Positions 55,711 to 64,000 of a stretch of 64,000 nt of DNA are shown in pieces. The DNA is taken from assembly GCF_051014445.1 (NCBI RefSeq), contig NW_027488378.1, forward strand, positions 1,798,001 to 1,862,000. The letters run 5' to 3'. A program made the translations under genes and the position numbers. Source of the DNA: Colletes latitarsis. Taxonomy: Eukaryota > Arthropoda > Insecta > Hymenoptera > Colletidae. The notes under the pieces were generated by a model. It ran no database searches. It was not told the DNA's origin and saw only the letters and a list, made by a program, of their open reading frames with translations. Each line of letters begins with the position of its first letter. Position 1 is the stretch's first letter.

Positions 55711-57161
55711 TGCTTACTCGCTAACTGTATGCTTACCATCCCACTGCTTGCTTACTAGCTAACTGCTTCCTTACCAGCTTACTGCTTGCTTACTAGCTTA
55801 CTTGTTGCTTACTAGCCTATTACATGCTTGCTATCATAATGCTTCCTTTCTAGCTACGTCCTCTCTCACTAGCTCTCTGCTTGTTTACTAGCTTACTGTT
55901 TGCTTACTAGCAAACTGCTTCCTTACTAGCTTCCTGCGAGCTTACTGGCTCACAGCATGCTTACTAGCTTACTGGTAGCTTACTAGCTTACTGCTTGCTT
56001 ACTAGCATGCTGTTTCCTTACTAGCTTCCCCCTAGCTTATTTGCTCACTGCATGCTTACTAGCTTACTGGTAGCTTACTGGCTTACTGCTTCCTTACTAA
56101 CATACTGCTTGCTTACTAGCTTACTACTTCCTTACTAGCTCACTGCCTGCTTTATAGCTTATTAGCTGCTTAATAGCTTGCTGCTTGCTTTCTAGCTTTC
56201 TGCTCGCCTTCTAGCACGCTGCCTTCTTACTAGGTAATTGCTCCCTTACTGTCCTGCTGCTTGTTTACTAGCTCTCTGCTTGCTTACTAGCTTACTGCTT
56301 CCTTACTAGTTTCCCGCTCGCTTAATAGCTCACTGATTTATTACCAGCTTACTGCTTCCTAACTAGCTTACTGCTTTCTCAACAGCATACTGCTTCCTTA
56401 CTAGCTCCCTGCTCGCTTACTAGCTGACTGCCTGCTTGCTAGCTTACTGCTTGCTAACTAGGTTACTGCAACCTCAATAGCGAACTGCTTTCTTGCTTGC
56501 CTGCTGCTTGCATTCCAGCTTCCTGCCTGTTTTCTAGCTTACCGCTTGCTTACTAGCGTACTGCTGCCTTGCTAGCTTTCTGCACGCTTGCTAGCTCACA
56601 GCTTGCTTACTAGCCTACTGTTTCTTACTAGCTAATTGCTTCCTTACTAGCCTGCTTTTTGCCTTCCAGCTTACTTATTGCTTACTATGTTACTGCTTGA
56701 TTGCATGCATGCTGCTTCCTTACTAGCTAACTGCTTGCTTACTAGCTCCTTCTCGCATACTATCTCACAGCATGCTTACTAGCTGTCTACTTGCCTACAA
56801 TCTTGCTGCTTGATTTCTACTTCCCTGCTTGCTTCCTAAATTGCTGCTTCCTTACTAGCTGAATGATTCCTCACTAGCTTCCTGCTTGGTTACTAGCTTA
56901 CAGCTTGCTAACTGGCTAATTGCTTTCTTCCTAGCCTGGTGCTTGCTTACTAGCTTGCTGGTTGCTACTAGCTTCCTGCTTGCTTACTAGCTAACTGCTT
57001 GCGTACTGGCATACCGTATTGTTTCTAGCTTACCGTTTGCATACTAGCTTACTGCATGCTTGCTTGCTTACTACTAGCTTACTAACTAACTTCTTTCTCA
57101 CCAGCATACTGCATGCTTACGATCTTACTGGGTGCTTACTAGCTTACTTGTTGCTTATTAC

Positions 57162-57483
57162 TGCTGCGACGGTATGAGGATGCCGCGCAATACCGCGAAA
57201 TTGCATCGTCGCAATGGTGTGAAGAGGCTTCGCTATGTGGTGAAGCTGCCACACAAAACGAGCGGATGCGAGATCCCGTGCCTTCTGATTGCCGAGAAAC
57301 CAGAAACGATTTGAAGAAGAGAACTACGATACATCTCCTGACGAACGGACGTGTTAAAAGCATCCTTGTCAATAAAGTTCTTAGTTTGCGTTGCAGTTGT
57401 GTTATGTTGTGCTATTTTTGTTGTGTTAATTTTTCCGTATTATAATATGCGGCGTTCGACGAGTAATACTCCCCGGCGCAGCA
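57162..57483 (+). repeat. 5' LTR of the deletion derivative
   Basis: 322 bp, TGCTGCGACGG to GGCGCAGCA (TGTT..AACA in the 3' copy). The first 60 bp can form a hairpin through an 8-bp perfect stem (TTGCGACG/CGTCGCAA in the 3' copy). Contains AATAAAG near 57371 and the gag ATG at 57447. Confidence 0.92.
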
Positions 57484-58585
57484 GTGGTGTCAAGAGTGGG
57501 ATGTCGACCCGATCTACCACCGGGGAGGGAGAGGCCGTTCCTTCCTTGGATCTGTTGTTCGAGGACTTGCAGAGGAGCCTCGCGGCGCAGTTCCGGGAAC
57601 AGCAGAGAACTTTCGAGTCCAGGTGGGAAGAGGATCGGAAGCGGACCGAAGAGAGGCAGGCTGCGAAGGAGGCTGCCGCTTCGGCGAAGGAGGCTGCTGT
57701 GGAAGGGAGGATAAGGGCCATTGAAGACCGTTATCAGGTGCTGTCGGAGAATTGTAAGAGTGTGATCGATAACCTGTCGGCCGCGGCGTTCCGTAGCGAG
57801 GATCGCGAGTCCAGCCGTGTTAATAATGTTGTTAGGGATAATCCTGTTGTTGCTGGACTCGCGATGCCTTCCACTTCGCAGTCGGCTCCTCCGTTGGAAG
57901 CGACTGGTGGATTTCTGGGGTACGTCCTGAAACCACCAGCGTTTGATGGGAGAGCTTGTTGGGAGGAGTACCGGGTGCAATTCGAGGCGATTGCGAAGGC
58001 GAATGGATGGGATGCACCAAGGAAGGCTTTGGCCTTGGTCGCATGTCTGGAGGGGCCCGCTCGGGGTGTTTGACTACCCTTTCCGAGGAGTCGCGTTGTG
58101 ATTTTGGTGTCTTAGTTTCCGCTTTGAAGTTCCGTTTCGGAACCAAGAACTTTGCTAATCTAAATTACGTGAAGTTCCAAAATTGTACTCAACGGAAGGG
58201 GGAGTCGATTTCTGATTTGGCTTCGGAGATTGAGAGGTTGGCGCAGGCTTCCTTTTGTGATTGCCCGATGGAAGTCAGGGATAAGCTGGCCGCCTCTCAG
58301 TTCGTCTCCGCCCTGGCCAATGAGGAAATGAGGAGGACGCTGAGGCTGGGCGGTTTCACTACTCTTAGGGCGGCTGTGATCAGAGCTCTGGAGATTGAGG
58401 CCGTCGAGTCTGTGGCTCCTGGTCCTTGCCGTGTTAAGGACTGTATTCAGGGTGTCACTTGTTTTCCCGAGGGAAAGTTGGAGAAGAGGACTGCTGAGAA
58501 GCCGGTCTTGGAGTGCTGGAACTGCGGGCAGAAGGGACATTTGCAGCGGAACTGCCCCCAAAAAATCCAGAAGAAGGCGGCATAG
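57447..58585 (+). pseudogene. gag: Gag of the deletion derivative (one frameshift)
   Basis: Starts MRRSTSNTPRRSS in the 5' LTR. Residues 30-110 form a charged, coiled-coil-like helix (LAAQFREQQRTFESRWEEDR, then an Ala/Glu/Lys-rich stretch). The capsid part begins near PPAFDGRACWEEYRVQFEAI and runs to GPARGV, where one T appears to be missing near 58069 and the frame moves. The second frame continues TTLSEESRCDFGVLVSALKF to the knuckle CWNCGQKGHLQRNC and ends at 58585. Apart from that base, gag is complete at about 380 residues. Confidence 0.88.
57485..57502 (+). other. Primer binding site (tRNA-Leu)
   Basis: TGGTGTCAAGAGTGGGAT, one base after the LTR. It begins with TGG (complement of CCA) and fits the 3' end of insect tRNA-Leu at about 16 of 18 positions by my recollection. 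It lies inside the gag reading frame. Confidence 0.75.
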
Positions 58586-59655
58586 AAGGAGAATTGTTCA
58601 GCGTTGAAGGAATCGCCAAGATGATCTGGAAAATGAATCGTCGTCATGGTTGGCTGTCTGCGATGGAAGGACATTTTAAGAAGGGAAGAGGAGCACCCTT
58701 TGGAGGGATAGGGCTCGCCAGAGCACCTTCTGGAGGGATAGCGCTCGTCGGGGCATCTTTCGGAAGGATAGGGCTTATGGGAGCACCTTCTGAAGGGAAA
58801 GCGCTATATGTTATGGGTTCCCTGCCAAGGTCTGTGCTGAAGGTGACGACAAGAAGGCGATGTGAAGAATCGGCTGGATGAGTTGGGTTTCCGTATAGTC
58901 CGCTTCCAGAAGTCCAAACCAAGGGTTGTGCATGTGAATCGACTGGCTCGGTACGATTCACGAGAGGCAGCCTGCGAAAATATTGCGAGGTGAGGATCGG
59001 GGAAGATGGCCGACATCTTCGCCCAAGAAGAGGACGTTTCAACGCAGAAGGCGAGGATCGAGTTTTCTTACCGGCCGCGGAGGACTCTCCATTTCCACAG
59101 GTCAGAACGGCCGGGGAAGTGCGATTCTCCCAGCGGAGGGTCGCCCCCCAGTCATGCTCGACTCTAATAGCGGAGTGGGGCACAGACGGTCGTACGGCGG
59201 AATTGTGGTATGTTCCACAACCGATCTTCGAGGAAATTCTCCTTGGAGATTGGGGAACATCCCATGGGAAGTTCTCTCGTGAGGCTGGGGGGAATCCGCA
59301 TCCGGGAAGCCCTCAAGAAAGAAGCGCGCACGCCGCAAGAGTCAAGGGGAAGGGCGAGGAGCAGTCGGGATTTCCTCATCCTCGAAGAAGTCTGAGTTCA
59401 GACGAAGTATTCCGAAGGTTACACCGGCGCCTTGCTCCAGGTTTTTGAGTGGTTTTCCTTGGGACGAAGGACGAATGTCAAGGCGCTGACTGTCTGATAA
59501 AGGCCCCTCAGGTAAATGTTCGACCTATAAGTTTATCTATTTTACAGACAGAGGTGTTCAGGTTCGACGCGGCTTCGCGACAACACGGAAGTTAGGAGAC
59601 TACGGGTGAAGTTGGCTGTTCGAACGAAATTTGCAGCGGTCGGAACGACCGCTCT
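58586..59655 (+). pseudogene. Remnant of pol end and 3' untranslated region
   Basis: No protease, RT or RNase H. Near 58897-58980 one frame reads VRFQKSKPRVVHVNRLARYDSR, which resembles the end of Gypsy integrase (VVHVNRL motif). A large internal deletion therefore joins the gag end to the pol end. 58691-58810 is a short tandem repeat. The remaining 0.65 kb shows no recognisable protein. A perfect AGCGGTCG-GAA-CGACCGCT hairpin lies at about 59634-59652, just before the polypurine tract. Confidence 0.75.
58691..58810 (+). repeat. 30-bp minisatellite, four units
   Basis: Four 30-bp units beginning GAGCACC or similar, encoding a 10-residue pattern like APSGGIALVG in one frame. It lies at the deletion region of the Gypsy derivative. 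Confidence 0.88.
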
Positions 59656-59670
59656 GAAGGAAGAGGGCAG
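59656..59670 (+). other. Polypurine tract of the deletion derivative
   Basis: GAAGGAAGAGGGCAG directly before the 3' LTR. Confidence 0.8.
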
Positions 59671-59992
59671 TGTTGCGACGGTATGAAGATGCCGCGCAAT
59701 ACCGCGAAATTACATCGTCGCAATGGTGTGAAGAGGCTTCGCAATGAGGTGAAGCTGCCACACAAAACGAGCGGATGCGAGATCCCGTGCCATCTGGTTG
59801 CCGAGAAACCAGAAACGATTTGAAGAAGAGAACTACGATAGATCTCGTGACGAACGGACGTATTAAAAGCATCCTTGTCAATAAAGTTCTTAGTTTGCGT
59901 TACAGTTGTGTTAGGTTGTGCTATTTTTGTTGTGTTAATTTTTCCGTATTATAATATGCGGCGTTCGACGAGTAATACTCCCCAGCGTAACA
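59671..59992 (+). repeat. 3' LTR of the deletion derivative
   Basis: 322 bp, TGTTGCGACGG to AGCGTAACA. Satellite follows. Confidence 0.94.
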
Positions 59993-61980
59993 CTACCTTA
60001 CTGCTTTCTTACTACTCTGCTGCTTGCTTACAAGCTTACTGCTTGCTTACTAGTTTACAGCTGCCTTACTCGCTTATTGCTCGCTTACTAAGTTGCTGCT
60101 TGTGTTCTAGCTTACTGCTTGCATACTAGTTGACTAGCTGCATACAAGCTTACAGCTTGCTTACAATCAAACAGCTTCCTTACAACCTTCCACCTCGCTT
60201 ACTAGCTCACTGCATACTTACTAGCTAACAGGTATCTTACCAGATTACTGCTTGCTTACTACCATACTGCTTTCTTACTAGCCCGCCGCCTGCTCACTAT
60301 CTTACTGCTTAGTTACTAGCACACGGCATACTTACTGGCTAATTTCTTCCTCACTAGCCTGCTGCTTGATTTCTAGCTTACTTGTTGCATACTAGCATAC
60401 TGGCTGCTTACTAGCATACCGCTTCCCTACTACCTTCTTTCTCGCTCCCTAGCTCACGGCCTGCTTACTCGATTACTGCTTACTTACAAGCCTACTGCTA
60501 GCTTACTCGCTTATTGCACGCATCCTAGCTTACATCATGCTTACTAGCTTACTGCTAGATAACTCGCTTGCTGCTTGGTTAGTGGCGCACTGGATGCTTA
60601 CTAGCTTACTGCTTGCTCATTAGCATACCGCTTTCCTACTAGCTTCCTGCTCGCTTACTAGCACACTACTTGCTTACTACCTTCCTGCTTTCTTCCTAAC
60701 TTACAGCTTTCTTACTAGCAACCAACTTCCTTACCAGCCTGCAGTTTGCTTACTAGCGTACTCCATGCTTACTAGCATACTTCTTCCTTACTAGCTCCCT
60801 GCTCGCTTACTAGCTTACCACTTCCTTACTAGCTGACTGCTTCCTTACCAGCATACTGTTTGCTTTCTAGCTCTCTGCTTGCTTACTTGCTTACTACTGG
60901 CTTATTAGCTTACTCCTCGCTTACTGGCTCCCTACCCGCTTATTGCTTGCTTACTAGCTTCCTACTCGCTTACTGCTTGATTACTAGCTTACCGCTTGCT
61001 TACTAGCTAACTGCTTTCTTACTAGCCAGCACCTTGCTTTCTTGCCTACTGCTTGTTTACTAGATTGCTGCATGCTTTCTTTCGTATTGCTTGCTGATTG
61101 GCATACCGCTTTCTTACTAGCAAACTGCTTTCTTACAAGCTTGATGCTCCCAGCTCGCTTTCTAGCTCACAGCTTGCTTACTAGCCTCCTGCAAGCTTCC
61201 TCGCTTACTACTTGCTTACTAGCATAGTTCCTGCATACTAGCACCCTGGTTTCTTTCTAGCACACTACTTGCCTACTAGCTTGAAGCTCGCTTACTAGCT
61301 GACAGCATGCTTACAATCTTACTGCCTGCTTACTAGCCTGCTGCTTGCCTTCAAGTTTACTGCATGCATACTTGCTTGCTGCTTGCCTTCTAGCTTCCAG
61401 CTTGCATACTAGCATACTGCTTTCATACTAGCTAGCAGCTTTCTGACTAGCCTGCTGCTTGTTTACAAGCTTGCTGTTTGCTTAGTCGCTTACTGCTTGC
61501 TTACTAGCTTACTGCTTGCTTACTAGCTAATTGCTTTCTTACTATCCTCCAGCTTGCTTTGTAGCATACTGCACGCTTACTAGCTTACTGCTTGCTTACC
61601 AGCTTACTACTTGCTCGCTAGCATACTGCTTGCTGACTGGCATGCCTCTATCTTTCTAGCTAACTGGTTTCTTACTAGCTTGCTACTTGCTTACTTGAAT
61701 ACTGCTTCCTTACTGGCTTCCTACTTGCTTACTAGCTTACTGCTTGCATACTTGCTTACTGCTGGCTTGCTAGTTTACTGCTTGCTCAATAGCTAACTGC
61801 ATTCTTACTAGCCTGCTGCTTGCTTTATAGCTCACTGCACGCTTACTAGTTTGCTGCTTGTTTTCAAGCTTACTGCTTGCGTACTAGCATACTGCTTCCT
61901 TAATGACTTCCACCTCGGTTACTAGCTCACTCCATGCCTACTAGCTTACTGCTTGCTTACTAGTATACTGCATCCTTACT
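59993..61980 (+). repeat. 19-bp satellite array, block 7
   Basis: Satellite between the Gypsy derivative and LTR-like unit 2. Nothing else seen. Confidence 0.94.
61976..61980. repeat. Target duplication TTACT (left; right copy 63901-63905)
   Basis: TTACT on both sides of the 1920-bp unit. It is also a satellite motif, so supportive only. Confidence 0.7.
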
Positions 61981-63900
61981 TGTTTAAAGATCGAGTTAAT
62001 TCGATTTATTTAAACCCGTAATTAGCCGTTAATCCGCTTTATTTTCAATATACGTGACAGACCAGAATATTCTAGGTCGACGCGTCCGCGATTCGAAACA
62101 GAAGGCAACAGAAAAACTCTCGCTCCTTGAGTTTTTCTGTAAGTCACGCGAGCATTACAGTAACGTTCGATTTCGAATTTTTCGGTTAAACGCTCGACCA
62201 TAGAGAAGGTGCGACAATTACATATTAGATAAAGACGGACGAGAGCCACGGCGACAGCGCCGTGCGTCGGAGGATTGCCCCTCTCTCACACGTACTTTTC
62301 GGCAGCTCGTGCTCGTCCGTCACTTGAAAACGAGAGCCTGCCAAGCGCGGATCGATAAACCGAATTTATGATATATTCCGAATTGCTTCGAGTTATTCGA
62401 TCATTCGTTGAGAATCAAAAGGCCCTCGCACTATTCGAATTGCTTCGAGTTATTCGAGCATTTGGAAAGTTTAAGAAAAGTAAAAAAAAAGAAAAATTCT
62501 CGGGTTCTAGCGGTTGATTCCCACGCAACGTAGAAAGTTCGCGTTATTCGAACTTTCACAACGCGGGCAACCGACGTATAGCCGCAGCTTTACGGGATCC
62601 GATTGCGTAAGCAAACTCTTCCCGGTAACCTGCGTGTAATTCCGGTTGTCGAGTTAATTAGTTAATCGATTCGGTCGTGAGTACGACCCGGTTAAAGACT
62701 GCGGGAAATTCGTTGGTATCATCGAGTTCCCGAATTTTCCACGTATTGCTGCAAACAGCGGTCGTGCGAGAGGCATCGAGATTAAGACTCGATCCTCCCT
62801 TGACTTATCGAACGGTCTTACACCCACCTATAGGGGCCTTATTGGCGTGTATACCCTGGGTGGACTTGCTGTCTTCTAGTCGGAGCGTGGGACGAGTTAT
62901 TCCAAGCACAGCTTCCGGCGAATGCCAGAGCGTTGTTCACTGACCACCAGTATTGTACGGTTACTACGTGTAGAACGCGACTCAAAAGGCGCCGTGGTGA
63001 CAGTCCCAATTGTAAGTCGTCATATACGCCGTTGAAAGACTGGACCACACAGTGTTCCGTACACACATATACGAAGACGGTAAGGGGCCGAGGACCGGGT
63101 GACGGTTGGAGCTTTACAACCTCCCTCTAGGCACCCTCTCCTGCAGCAATCAAGTGTTGCAGTCGAAAGATAACGAGACTGAATTCACTAATTGAATGCC
63201 AGAGCGTTGTTCTTTGATCGCCAGTCTTGTACGGTCACTGCGCGTAGAACGCGACTCACAAGGCGTCGGGGTGCCAGTCTCAATAGTAAGACGTCCTATA
63301 CGCCATTGAAAGACTGCACCACATCGTGTTCCGTACACACGCATACGAAGACGGTAAGGGGCCGAGGACCGGGTGACGATTGGAGCTTTACAACCTCCCT
63401 CTAGGCACCCTCTCCTGCGACAATCAAGTGTTGCAGTCTAACAGAAAAAACCGAGACGAATTTCTATAATTGGCAGAAAGCGAGCGATTCCCGGTTTAAA
63501 GGCAACACTCACACACACATACAGTCCACTAGCTTAGCTACGTATCGCGGCGGCAGAGATTCCCGCTCCTAGGTGCGACAAGCACAGACCAGGAGCGTAC
63601 GGAAATGAGAAAGAAAAGCGACGTGACTCACGTCGATAGGTATTTAACGCCTAGTCGTGTCTCTTTCGGTTTCAGGGTAACAAAGCGGGCCGCACAACAA
63701 CATCGTCTGGCAGACGTCGGCCGGCTATTACACAAAGCCTGTAAAAGCTATAAGAAAAGAAACAAAATAAAAGGCTTATCCGTGCATTCGGATAAGCGAA
63801 AATAAAAATTATAATTGTACTGCTTATTTTCCGTCTGTTCCTTCCCTCGAGATCCGGACCACCGTTAGGCGAGGCATTTCCAAACCTCCTCCCCCTAACA
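61981..63900. mobile_element. LTR-like unit 2 (probable solo LTR), 1920 bp
   Basis: Begins TGTTTAA and ends CCCCTAACA, the same ends as unit 1, with a 5-bp target duplication. No coding sequence. It contains a perfect 12-bp hairpin (62108-62119/62129-62140), direct repeats GAATTGCTTCGAGTTATTCG about 60 bp apart (near 62380 and 62438), two tandem 274-bp repeats and an AATAAAA signal near 63803. It shares TTGGAGC-TTACAACCTCC and the CCGGACCA/CGGACCA block near the 3' end with unit 1. Probably a solo LTR of a related family. Confidence 0.74.
62920..63471 (+). repeat. Tandem 274-bp repeats in LTR-like unit 2
   Basis: Units starting GAATGCCAGAGCGTTGTT at 62920 and 63194, about 85-90% alike by eye, both ending in CAATCAAGTGTTGCAGTC plus a short diverged tail. 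Confidence 0.93.
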
Positions 63901-64000
63901 TTACTAGCTTCCTGCTTGCTTACCAGTTTACTGCATGCTTAATAGCTAACTGCATTCTTACTAGCCTGCTGCTTGCTTTCTAGCTTACTGCACGCTTACA
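63901..64000 (+). repeat. 19-bp satellite array, block 8 (continues past window)
   Basis: Satellite resumes with TTACTAGC and runs to the window end. Confidence 0.93.

Larger units (their letters stand above)
49537..57161 (+). repeat. 19-bp satellite array, block 6
   Basis: 7.6 kb of satellite with internal duplications (52915-53590; a segment near 49970-50045 recurring near 56095-56175; the 55090-55710 segment). No other feature seen. Confidence 0.94.
57162..59992 (+). mobile_element. Gypsy-type LTR element with most of pol deleted
   Basis: 2831 bp with two 322-bp LTRs (TG...CA ends; I count 15 differences, so older than the Gypsy element at 8174). It keeps the primer site, gag, a short pol tail, a polypurine tract and the 3' LTR. 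Flanks are TTAC (left) and CTAC (right), an imperfect target duplication. With no protease, RT or integrase it could move only with help in trans. Confidence 0.92.

Noticed and set aside
14415..61796. Many 60-95 codon ORFs rich in LLAY/LTACLL/LLTS, looking like membrane proteins
   Set aside because: They are translations of the 19-bp satellite; the 57-bp (19-residue) periodicity and the presence of such ORFs in every block show they are not genes.
63605..63805. A 66-codon basic ORF in LTR-like unit 2
   Set aside because: Short, no recognisable domain, and ends at the polyadenylation region; no support as a gene.

Overview
The window looks like constitutive repeat DNA from an insect. There is no convincing host gene, RNA gene, operon or CRISPR array. 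About 28 kb is one 19-bp satellite (consensus TTGCTTACTAGCTTACTGC), always in the same orientation. The rest is mobile elements inserted into it or into each other. Arthropod origin is suggested by the element set (Copia with an initiator-tRNA-Met half-molecule primer site, Gypsy with tRNA-Leu primer sites, BEL/Pao, R1-clade LINEs) and by a short CCTAA (TTAGG-type telomere) tract at 45383-45408. GC-rich R1-clade elements of this kind make me think of a hymenopteran such as an ant, but that is inference from memory.

Layout. 1-14174: Copia copy 1, cut off at its 5' LTR by the window edge, interrupted by a 5'-truncated R1-clade LINE (1546-5426, 13-bp target duplication) and by a 526-bp-LTR Gypsy element (8174-13895, target duplication GATA) sitting in the Copia 3' LTR. 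14175-26256: satellite with an internal 1.6-kb tandem duplication (17440-20150) and a 217-bp R1-clade RT scrap (22591-22807). 26257-30936: Copia copy 2, uninterrupted. 30937-31572: satellite homologous to that right of copy 1, so copies 1 and 2 arose by segmental duplication. 31573-37503: near full-length R1-clade LINE on the minus strand. 38447-40107: 1661-bp LTR-like unit with target duplication ATACT. 40108-45464: satellite ending near the CCTAA tract. 45465-49536: composite of a BEL/Pao pol fragment (minus), an R1-clade 3' fragment and a second R1-clade fragment with an inverted, folded-back 5' end. 49537-57161: satellite with further duplications. 57162-59992: Gypsy deletion derivative keeping LTRs, primer site, gag and the last codons of pol. 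59993-61980: satellite. 61981-63900: 1920-bp LTR-like unit with target duplication TTACT. 63901-64000: satellite.

Nothing here works as a host pathway. The genes are gag/pol or ORF1/ORF2 modules of retrotransposons. Most carry frameshifts or nonsense codons; several of the frameshifts are one-base changes in homopolymers and could be assembly errors. The Gypsy element at 8174 is closest to intact: its 1220-codon ORF runs unbroken from the zinc knuckles through integrase.

Two signals stand out. (1) The 3' untranslated region of the Gypsy element holds five hairpins with different stems but the same 8-nt loop GAAGGACT, plus a sixth related hairpin next to the 3' LTR. This is a within-molecule covariation pattern typical of a selected RNA structure. 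(2) The R1-clade LINE is written along its whole length, ORF1, ORF2 and both UTRs, as a chain of near-perfect hairpins (8-19 bp stems, several with a single G-U pair), which is far more structure than coding constraint alone should give.
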